The notes beneath the pieces were generated by a model. It had not been told where the DNA came from, did not search any database, and saw only the letters and a program-made list of their open reading frames with translations. From UTCHB3 sp008363265 (lineage in GTDB: Bacteria > Bacteroidota > Ignavibacteria > Ignavibacteriales > Ignavibacteriaceae), in assembly GCA_045863055.1 (NCBI GenBank), contig BTUW01000006.1:97050-161049 (forward strand): a stretch of 64,000 nucleotides of DNA. Direction: 5' to 3'. This document shows, piece by piece, positions 44,073 to 50,716 of this stretch (the first letter of the stretch is position 1; every line of letters begins with the position of its first letter). The translations under genes and the position numbers were made by a program.

Positions 44073-45086
44073 CTAAAAAATGATGTTGAACAGAAATCCG
44101 GTGATCATGATCCCGGTACCTACAATTCCGGCAAACGCGAGTATCAGTTGGAGTTTCAGCACTTTCCTCAGAATTATCATTTCGGGAAGAGAAAGGGCGA
44201 TAACCGACATCATGAAAGCGAGAACCGTTCCAAGTGAGGCTCCTTTCTCGAGAAGTGCCTGAACAACGGGAATTATTCCCGCAGCGTTTGAGTACATCGG
44301 AATTCCGAGCAGAACCGAAAGTGGTACTGACCACCAGGCATCGGAACCCATAAAAGATGCCATGAAATCCTCAGGTACATAGCCGTGGATGCCTGCCCCC
44401 ACAGCGATACCGATGACGACATACAGCCAGACCTTCCTTAGTATATCATTGACAGCCTCGTATCCTTTTTCCACCCTTTCGGTGAAACTTAACTTTTCAT
44501 CTGGTTGCTCGATCCCGGCTGACTTAACCTGATAGACCCAGCTCTCCACGAATCTCTCGAGTTTCAGTTTACCGATCAATGTTCCGGAAAAGATGGCGAT
44601 GACCAGACCCGAGGTTACATAGATCAGCGCGGTCTTCCATCCGAAAAGCCCGAAAAGAAGTACTATCGCCACTTCATTAACCATCGGCGCGGAGATCAGG
44701 AAGGAAAAAGTAACCCCGAGTGGTACTCCGCTTTCAACGAATCCGAGGAACAGGGGTATGGCGGAACAGGAGCAGAAAGGTGTCACAACGCCCAGAAGGC
44801 TTGCCATGATATTGCCGGCAAACTGTCGCTTCCCACCGAGAAGTTTTCTTGTTCTTTCAGGAGAAAAGTAGGAACGGATAACGCCCACTGCAAAAACCAC
44901 GATAGTCAGTAGAAGAAGCACTTTCGGCACTTCAAAAATGAAGAAGAAAACCGACTCACCCAAGTGTGTCCCTTTTTCCAGGCCGATTAGATCGTAAACA
45001 AGTGCCCCGGTAATGACTTCGAGGTTGAAGTAGATGAGCCCCCATAAAGCCAGGAACAGGGGGATTGCCCAAATTTTCCGGTTCAT
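44073..45086 (-). CDS. ArsP/DUF318-family permease
   Basis: The 337-residue membrane protein carries the family core PFCSCSAIPLFLGFVESGVP with CSCS, followed by SFLISAPMVNEVAIVLL. The second half has GIPMYSNAAGIIPVVQAL. ArsP-like permeases export methylated or aromatic arsenicals. With arsM in the operon, export of methylated arsenic is plausible (inference). Confidence 0.85.
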   Translation of the reverse strand: MNRKIWAIPLFLALWGLIYFNLEVITGALVYDLIGLEKGTHLGESVFFFIFEVPKVLLLLTIVVFAVGVIRSYFSPERTRKLLGGKRQFAGNIMASLLGVVTPFCSCSAIPLFLGFVESGVPLGVTFSFLISAPMVNEVAIVLLFGLFGWKTALIYVTSGLVIAIFSGTLIGKLKLERFVESWVYQVKSAGIEQPDEKLSFTERVEKGYEAVNDILRKVWLYVVIGIAVGAGIHGYVPEDFMASFMGSDAWWSVPLSVLLGIPMYSNAAGIIPVVQALLEKGASLGTVLAFMMSVIALSLPEMIILRKVLKLQLILAFAGIVGTGIMITGFLFNIIF

Positions 45087-45087
45087 C

Positions 45088-45330
45088 TTATCTGTTTTCC
45101 TCGATCCAGTGCTTCAGGGTCTCTTTTGTGGGGATCTTCCCTGATGAAACCACTTTCCCATTGATCGAAAGGCCAGGAGTAGCCATAATGCCCGACTGCA
45201 TTATTTCCATAAGGTCGGTAACCTTTTCAACTTTAGCGTCAATTTTCATTTCAGCGACAGTGTCGATGCAGAGTTGTTCGAGTCGCTTACAGTTTGCGCA
45301 TCCCGTGCCGAACACTTTAAGAGTTGTCAT
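45088..45330 (-). CDS. Small glutaredoxin/thioredoxin-like redox protein
   Basis: At 80 residues this resembles the archaeal-type small redox-active disulfide proteins (TM0996/MTH895 family): CANCKRLE active site and SGIMATPGLSINGKVV. It is likely cytosolic and may reduce the arsenate reductase (inference). It overlaps arsC by four bases and is one base from the permease. Confidence 0.88.
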   Translation of the reverse strand: MTTLKVFGTGCANCKRLEQLCIDTVAEMKIDAKVEKVTDLMEIMQSGIMATPGLSINGKVVSSGKIPTKETLKHWIEENR

Positions 45331-45983
45331 TGTATGATCCTTTCTTTTTTGCCGGGAAGTGCTTCCGCGCAGAGTGAGAAGAGGATATCCATCTCAGCAG
45401 CGATTTGAATGCTTCTTTCGGCATATTTTTGTTTTTCTTCAGGTGTATTGTCAAAAATTTTGGGATCTTCGTAGCGGAGAGGGAATCTTTTCTCGGCTCC
45501 GGGTATGAATGGACAGGCTTCATCGGCATCCGAGCATGTCATCACCGCCGCGAATCCTTCTTTTGGATTGGCATCATGATCATAAACTTTCGAGAAACAG
45601 ACTGCCGCCGGACGGTTGTTTGAATATCTTACAGCATATACCGGGTTGGTGTCTGAACCGTAAGCATTGATGGAGAAACCCTGGTCACGCAGACAATCAA
45701 CTGCGCGGATGTTAAAAGCTGTAGCCTCTGTACCACCTGAGTAGCATTCTATCCCTTCGATATTGTGAATATCCGCGAAGAAGTGGGCCCAGATCTGCGA
45801 GAGGTGGCTCCGCCGGGAATTGTGTGTACAGATAAATGTAAGTTTTGCTGTTTCATCTTTCGAGCGTTTGCTGTTTATCCATTCCGCCATCTCTTTTAAC
45901 AGGGCGGTTCTTTCAGCCGGGATTGAAGAGTGAATCTCTCTGATACTGCTGATAGTCTCGTGAAGTTGATTTGATATGCTCAT
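45327..45983 (-). CDS. arsC: Arsenate reductase, low-molecular-weight phosphatase type
   Basis: The 218-residue protein has an N-terminal extension of about 45 residues, then the P-loop CTHNSRRS with C52 as nucleophile, and the two resolving cysteines in MTCSDADEACPF. It reduces arsenate to arsenite using thioredoxin. The last residues are basic. A second ArsR operator copy lies just before its start. Confidence 0.92.
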   Translation of the reverse strand: MSISNQLHETISSIREIHSSIPAERTALLKEMAEWINSKRSKDETAKLTFICTHNSRRSHLSQIWAHFFADIHNIEGIECYSGGTEATAFNIRAVDCLRDQGFSINAYGSDTNPVYAVRYSNNRPAAVCFSKVYDHDANPKEGFAAVMTCSDADEACPFIPGAEKRFPLRYEDPKIFDNTPEEKQKYAERSIQIAAEMDILFSLCAEALPGKKERIIQ

Positions 45984-45988
45984 CTTGC

Positions 45989-46006
45989 TTCGTTATCTAC
46001 CGAAAT
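45989..46006 (-). promoter_or_regulatory. Second ArsR-operator-like palindrome, before arsC
   Basis: The minus strand reads ATTTCGGT-AGAT-AACGAA, nearly the same as the site before arsR (ATTTCGGT-GAAC-AACGAAAT). It lies between the arsR stop and the arsC ATG, so the operon beyond arsR may be separately controlled. Confidence 0.5.
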
Positions 46007-46022
46007 GTTTGTGAAATTTTTT

Positions 46023-46367
46023 TTATTTGCAACAGATGATGTTACGGTCAGAATGCATAACTTTTATCTTATCCGACTGAATGGTCGATTCATCCGAAAT
46101 CCAGAAATCAAGGGAAGAGAGGAGTGCGGTTATCCTTTTATCTGACGGATTGTGGTTAAGTTCATAGTTTACCCACTTTCCATCCTTTTCTTCAAGAATG
46201 AAACCTTCAGTTTTTAACATTTTCAGGTGTTGGGAAACGGTCGATGTTGCCAGATCGAGAACCGCTGTTATCTCACATACGCACAGGGGCTTTACTTGAA
46301 GCATTTTCAGTATCCGCAAGCGGCTGGGATCGGAGAGTACTTTAAAGAATTTAGCTTTGTCTTCCAT
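46023..46367 (-). CDS. arsR: ArsR-family arsenic-responsive repressor
   Basis: This 114-residue winged-helix protein has the arsenite-sensing LCVCEIT motif in the first helices and the HTH DLATSTVSQHLKML. The C-terminal IICCK adds cysteines. Binding of As(III) releases it from DNA. Its own start is six bases from a palindromic operator (46373-46392). Confidence 0.95.
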   Translation of the reverse strand: MEDKAKFFKVLSDPSRLRILKMLQVKPLCVCEITAVLDLATSTVSQHLKMLKTEGFILEEKDGKWVNYELNHNPSDKRITALLSSLDFWISDESTIQSDKIKVMHSDRNIICCK

Positions 46368-46372
46368 AATTC

Positions 46373-46392
46373 ATTTCGTTGTTCACCGAAAT
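46373..46392 (-). promoter_or_regulatory. ArsR operator-like palindrome before arsR
   Basis: ATTTCGTT-GTTC-ACCGAAAT forms eight-base arms with one mismatch around four bases. It overlaps a TATATTTC box on the minus strand, a near-consensus -7 element, so binding would block transcription. Confidence 0.6.
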
Positions 46393-46415
46393 ATAATCAG
46401 AATTTATTTCAAAGC

Positions 46416-46452
46416 AATAATAAAAAGGCTGTCCGTTGCGGAAGACAGCCTT
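46416..46452 (-). terminator. Intrinsic terminator upstream of arsR
   Basis: On the minus strand AAGGCTGTC (46452-46444) pairs with GACAGCCTT (46433-46425), loop of ten bases, followed by TTTTTATTATT. No minus-strand gene lies upstream except the short open frame at 46482-46532, so it would end a leader transcript. Confidence 0.75.
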
Positions 46453-46481
46453 GGATGACGCTTGAGTCTAACCTGACAAGG

Positions 46482-46532
46482 TTATTTGTGTTGATCAGTG
46501 GCCGCCGGTTGATGGCAACGGCTCCCTTTCAT
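46482..46532 (-). CDS. Possible 16-residue leader peptide ahead of the terminator and arsR
   Basis: An ATG at 46532 opens MKGSRCHQPAATDQHK and stops at 46482, 30 bases before the terminator hairpin on the same strand. The order short peptide, terminator, regulated operon is that of a transcription attenuator. No strong ribosome site is seen (an A-rich run and AGGTGG 17 bases away). I cannot test conservation, so this is tentative. Confidence 0.3.
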   Translation of the reverse strand: MKGSRCHQPAATDQHK

Positions 46533-46640
46533 CTTTTTTTACTATTGTTCCACCTAATCGGTTCCAACTGCTGAAATCATTACCAATTTATGGAAAAAAT
46601 GATTATTTTAAAGTTTTTACGAGAAAGATTTTTATAACGA

Positions 46641-47684
46641 ATGTCAGCCGAAAAAGAATTACTGAAAAGGAAAGAGGAGCACCTCGCTCTGTGCTCTTCT
46701 GATGCTGTGGCATTTAAAGGGGTGACATCCGGATTTGAGCATTATTCGTTCCTGCATCACGCGATAACTGAAGTGGATATCGAAGCGATCGACCTGCGGT
46801 CTGACTTTCTCGGACACACGGTCGACTATCCTTTTTTCATCTCATGCATGACGGGAGGAACCGATGACACCGTGAATATCAACCTGAAGCTTGCCGGCGC
46901 GGCACGGGAATTGAATATACCGTTGGGTCTTGGGAGTCAGCGCTATGCTCTCGGCACCGACCGGTTCAACGACCACTTTAAAAGGATCAGGGAAGCGGCG
47001 GGAACAGTCCCGTTGATCGGCAATATAGGTGCCGCGCAGATCGTGGAGCCCGGGATAATTGAGAAACTTGATGAGCTGATCAGGAATTCTGATATCAACT
47101 CCCTTGCGATCCATCTCAACCCTGCACAGGAGCTCTTTCAGCATGGGGGGGAAACCAATTTTCAGGGATTGCTTACCGCGATCGCAAATATTAAAAAGAA
47201 TCTTGATATTCCACTTATAGTAAAAGAAACCGGAGCAGGGATAGACGATATCTGTGCTGATGAACTTTTCTGGGTGCGGGTGGATATGGTGGATGTCGCA
47301 GGTGCCGGCGGCACTTCCTGGAGCGGAGTGGAAATTCTCAGGAACGGCGGCGACGATTCGCACGACTTCTGGGACTGGGGTCTCCCGACCACTTACTGTA
47401 TCAGGCGGGTGCACGATCTTAGGTGGCAGTACAAATTCAAACTCGCTGCATCAGGCGGGATAAACTCCGGTATGGAGGCGGCAAAGGCGCTCGCGTTGGG
47501 GGCAGATTTCACGGCTTCTGCCAGAAGGGTGCTCCAGGAGCTCAACACCGGTGGTCAAACCGGTGTCGTTAAGATGGTACAGGAATGGTTTGATACGGTC
47601 AGGAAGGTGATGTTCCTTACGGGCTCACCGACCCTTGAAGAGTTCAGAATGGGCAAGATAAAGAAAAAAACGGAACTGATCTGA
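46641..47684 (+). CDS. fni: Type 2 isopentenyl-diphosphate delta-isomerase
   Basis: This 347-residue FMN/NADPH-dependent isomerase has the family segments FFISCMTGGTDDT, NIPLGLGSQRYAL, HLNPAQELFQHGGETNFQG and KETGAGIDD. It interconverts IPP and DMAPP for isoprenoid synthesis. It lies two bases before the polyprenyl synthase gene. The upstream 273-base gap with arsR contains the possible leader, a terminator and operators. Confidence 0.94.
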   Translation: MSAEKELLKRKEEHLALCSSDAVAFKGVTSGFEHYSFLHHAITEVDIEAIDLRSDFLGHTVDYPFFISCMTGGTDDTVNINLKLAGAARELNIPLGLGSQRYALGTDRFNDHFKRIREAAGTVPLIGNIGAAQIVEPGIIEKLDELIRNSDINSLAIHLNPAQELFQHGGETNFQGLLTAIANIKKNLDIPLIVKETGAGIDDICADELFWVRVDMVDVAGAGGTSWSGVEILRNGGDDSHDFWDWGLPTTYCIRRVHDLRWQYKFKLAASGGINSGMEAAKALALGADFTASARRVLQELNTGGQTGVVKMVQEWFDTVRKVMFLTGSPTLEEFRMGKIKKKTELI

Positions 47685-47686
47685 TA

Positions 47687-48664
47687 ATGGAAGATTTCAA
47701 TAAATTATACACTGAAGTAAAAACCAAAATTGACAGCCTTTTGGCAAATGTGATGAAGGGGAGGCAGCCTGCCTCGCTTTATGAACCGGCTGACTATATC
47801 ATGGACAGTCCCGGCAAGAGGCTAAGACCAGTTTTGGTCATGTTCTCAGCCAAAGCTGCAGGAGGCTCATTCGAAAATGTAACCAATGCCGCCCTCGCCG
47901 TGGAGATGCTGCACAACTTCACACTCGTGCACGACGATATAATGGACAATTCCGACACCCGCCGGGGAAATCCGACACTTCACATCAAATATGACCTCTC
48001 AACGGCGATCCTCACAGGGGATGTGCTGCTTGCCGCGGCTTATGAGTACCTTCAAAAAGACCTGAAGGGGAACGCCCGCGCGGTCGAGTTTTTTACCCGT
48101 GGTCTGATCGAGGTTTGCGAAGGTCAGAGCCTCGACAAGGATTTTGAAGTACGTGAGAGTGTTTCACTCGCCGAGTATGTCGAGATGATAGGGAAGAAAA
48201 CCGCCGCCCTCTCAAAGATGTGTTGCGCGGTTGGCGCGATACTTGGCGGAGGAAATGATGAAGAGGTTGAAGCACTTGCCGACTATGGCTGGCTTGTAGG
48301 TCTCGCATTCCAGATACAGGATGATCTGCTTGACATTACTGCCGACACCAAAACCCTCGGCAAACCCGTTGGTGGCGATATCCTCGAGGGGAAAAAGACA
48401 TTTTTATTCCTGACCGCGCTCGAGAAAAGCAGCGGCGAGGAGAGGGAGGCACTCGAAAGGCTGGTCGCCAACAAAGGCGCCACCCCCGCAGAGATCCCTT
48501 ATTACCGTGATATTTTTGACAGGCTCGGCGTTCTCGATGACGCCAGATACGAAGTTGAAAGGCTGACGCTGCAGGCACTTGACAGACTCAAAGTGTTGAA
48601 ACTTGAGGAAGACAGGGAACTGTTCACTACGCTCGCTAACGCCTTACTGAACCGCACCAAATAG
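47687..48664 (+). CDS. Polyprenyl diphosphate synthase
   Basis: The 325-residue trans-prenyltransferase has the first Asp-rich motif LVHDDIMDNSDTRRG (D83-D87) and the second LAFQIQDDLLDITADT. It condenses IPP with an allylic diphosphate. Chain length cannot be read reliably, though quinone side-chain or geranylgeranyl synthesis is likely. It stands directly after the isomerase gene. Confidence 0.93.
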   Translation: MEDFNKLYTEVKTKIDSLLANVMKGRQPASLYEPADYIMDSPGKRLRPVLVMFSAKAAGGSFENVTNAALAVEMLHNFTLVHDDIMDNSDTRRGNPTLHIKYDLSTAILTGDVLLAAAYEYLQKDLKGNARAVEFFTRGLIEVCEGQSLDKDFEVRESVSLAEYVEMIGKKTAALSKMCCAVGAILGGGNDEEVEALADYGWLVGLAFQIQDDLLDITADTKTLGKPVGGDILEGKKTFLFLTALEKSSGEEREALERLVANKGATPAEIPYYRDIFDRLGVLDDARYEVERLTLQALDRLKVLKLEEDRELFTTLANALLNRTK

Positions 48665-48672
48665 GTAAACGG

Positions 48673-48939
48673 ATGATCAATAAAAAAGTTAAGATCGTAA
48701 ACCGCGCCGGACTGCACACCAGACCCGCGGCGATGATCGTGAAGATAGCTTCCAAATACAAGTCGCAATTCTACATCTCAAAAGATGGCTACAAGATCAA
48801 CGGCAAGTCGATCATCGGCGTGATGACCCTTGCTGCCGCTCAAGGAACCGAACTGGATCTCGACTTCGACGGATTGGACGAGCATGACATGTCTGAGGAG
48901 ATGTGCACATTCTTCGAGAGAGGTTTTGAGGAGTTATGA
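48673..48939 (+). CDS. ptsH: HPr phosphocarrier protein
   Basis: The 88-residue protein has the phospho-acceptor H15 in RAGLHTRPA and the regulatory Ser46 in KINGKSIIGVMTL. It carries phosphate from enzyme I. No sugar-specific EII is visible in the window, so the system may be regulatory. The stop overlaps the ptsI ATG by four bases. Confidence 0.95.
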   Translation: MINKKVKIVNRAGLHTRPAAMIVKIASKYKSQFYISKDGYKINGKSIIGVMTLAAAQGTELDLDFDGLDEHDMSEEMCTFFERGFEEL

Positions 48940-50702
48940 AAGGTTACGACTCGCTTCTCCGCAATTCTTTCAACTGGCTGAAAGGGATACCGGCGGCCCC
49001 CGGGCTCTATATCGGGAAGTCGTACATCTATTCAAAGGAGACGATCGTTATAAAAGACGGCACGATCGATGACGTTGATGAGGCCCTTGAAGCGTTCAGG
49101 GAGGCCCTTGACCGTTCGAAAAAGGAACTTGACAAGATATTCAAAGTGGCCAAGGAGAAGATGGGGGAGCAGAGGGCGGCAATTTTTGAAGCGCAACTTC
49201 TCATTCTCGAAGATCCCGATCTGGTAGGTGTGATCGAACAGAAAATAATGATCGAGAAACGGGAACCTGAGAGCATCGTCAAGGAAGAGTTTAACAAGTT
49301 TATGGGGATGATGTTCGATGCTGATGATCCTTACATGAAAGAGCGCGCGAACGACATTGAGGATATCAGGAACCGGATCATCCGGAATCTGAAAAAGGAG
49401 AGATGGTCGTCCACTATCGTTTCGGGAACGATAGTCATCAGTGAAATGCTCACCCCTGCCGATACTATCCTTTTCTCGAGGAACGATGTAAAGGCCTACA
49501 TAACAGAGCATGGGGGTCTTACTTCACATGCCGCGATTATTGCGAGGTCTCTTAACATCCCTGCAGTACTTGGCGTACCGAAAATTCTCGAGATGGTGGA
49601 AACAGACACCGAGCTTATCGTTGACGGTTTCTACGGATATGTTTTTATTGACCCGACCGATGAGCAACTAGAATTTTTTAAGGACAAGATCACTCATTTG
49701 GAGAGAGTGAATGAGGGGCTGAAAGAACTGGTAGACCTTCCCTCTGTCACACTCGACGGTGTTGAGATCGAGATCCAGGCGAATGTTGATGTAAGCGGTG
49801 AGGTTGAGAAGATCGCCACTTTGGGCGCCAAGGGTATCGGGCTTTACAGAACAGAACAGTTGATCGAAGAGCTGGGTGAATTCCCCGATGAAGATACTCA
49901 GACAAGGATCTACACCGATCTCTCATCGAGGATCTATCCGGAAATGGTTACGATCAGAGCCTTCGACCTTGGAGGCGACAAAACCCGTCTCTTTCATCCT
50001 TCAGAGAAGAATCCTTTCCTGGGGTTGCGCGGGATCAGGTTTCTCCTCGACAACAAGGAACTTTTCAGGCAGCAGATCAAGGCGATCATGCGCTCAAACA
50101 TGAACCGCAACATAAGGTTCATGCTCCCCATGGTTTCGACCATCAAGGAGATCAGGGAAACAAAAAAACTGATCGCGGAATGTGAATTGGAGCTCAAGGC
50201 ATCAGGCCAGAAGTACAACAACCAGTTTCAGCTCGGAATAATGATCGAGGTCCCCTCTGCAGCCGTGCTTGCACTGCAATTGGCGATGGAGAGCGACTTC
50301 TTCAGTATCGGTACCAACGATCTCATTCAGTACATGATGGCTGTTGACAGGGGAAACGACCTCGTGGTAGATCTGTATCAGGAGTTTCATCCCGCGGTAC
50401 TCCGTACACTGAGTTACATCCTTGAGGATACCTGTGACACGGGAATTAAGATCAGTATTTGCGGTGAAATGGCGGCTGACACGCTGGCCTTACCCATTCT
50501 TGTGGGACTCGGTTTGAAATCATTGTCGGTTTCTCCTGTTGCCGCGCCATCGGTAAAAAGAACGATCCGCTCATTCAGTTACAGCAGGGCGAGGGAACTG
50601 GCTGATGAATGCCTCAAATGTTCCGCTGAAGAGGAAGTGATCGAAAAGATACAGCAATTTTTCGCTGAATTCAACATACAACGAACAAGGCATCTGATCT
50701 GA
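48936..50702 (+). CDS. ptsI: PTS enzyme I (phosphoenolpyruvate-protein phosphotransferase)
   Basis: The 588-residue protein has the phospho-His H198 in GGLTSHAAIIARSLNIPAV, PEP-binding regions (LRGIRFLLDNKELFR, MIEVPSAAVLALQLA) and the C-terminal Cys509 in SICGEMAAD. It phosphorylates HPr with PEP. HPr and EI form a pair at the end of the isoprenoid genes. Confidence 0.95.
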   Translation: MKGYDSLLRNSFNWLKGIPAAPGLYIGKSYIYSKETIVIKDGTIDDVDEALEAFREALDRSKKELDKIFKVAKEKMGEQRAAIFEAQLLILEDPDLVGVIEQKIMIEKREPESIVKEEFNKFMGMMFDADDPYMKERANDIEDIRNRIIRNLKKERWSSTIVSGTIVISEMLTPADTILFSRNDVKAYITEHGGLTSHAAIIARSLNIPAVLGVPKILEMVETDTELIVDGFYGYVFIDPTDEQLEFFKDKITHLERVNEGLKELVDLPSVTLDGVEIEIQANVDVSGEVEKIATLGAKGIGLYRTEQLIEELGEFPDEDTQTRIYTDLSSRIYPEMVTIRAFDLGGDKTRLFHPSEKNPFLGLRGIRFLLDNKELFRQQIKAIMRSNMNRNIRFMLPMVSTIKEIRETKKLIAECELELKASGQKYNNQFQLGIMIEVPSAAVLALQLAMESDFFSIGTNDLIQYMMAVDRGNDLVVDLYQEFHPAVLRTLSYILEDTCDTGIKISICGEMAADTLALPILVGLGLKSLSVSPVAAPSVKRTIRSFSYSRARELADECLKCSAEEEVIEKIQQFFAEFNIQRTRHLI

Positions 50703-50716
50703 GCCGGCCTCAGTCT

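Noticed and set aside
46490..46540. Cobalamin or SAM riboswitch
   Set aside because: GCCACTG and GGCAAC strings recall riboswitch cores, but the other conserved parts are missing and neighbours do not fit.
46227..46574. 115-residue plus-strand frame over arsR and the intergenic region
   Set aside because: It is antisense to the clear arsR gene and its operator; no similarity.
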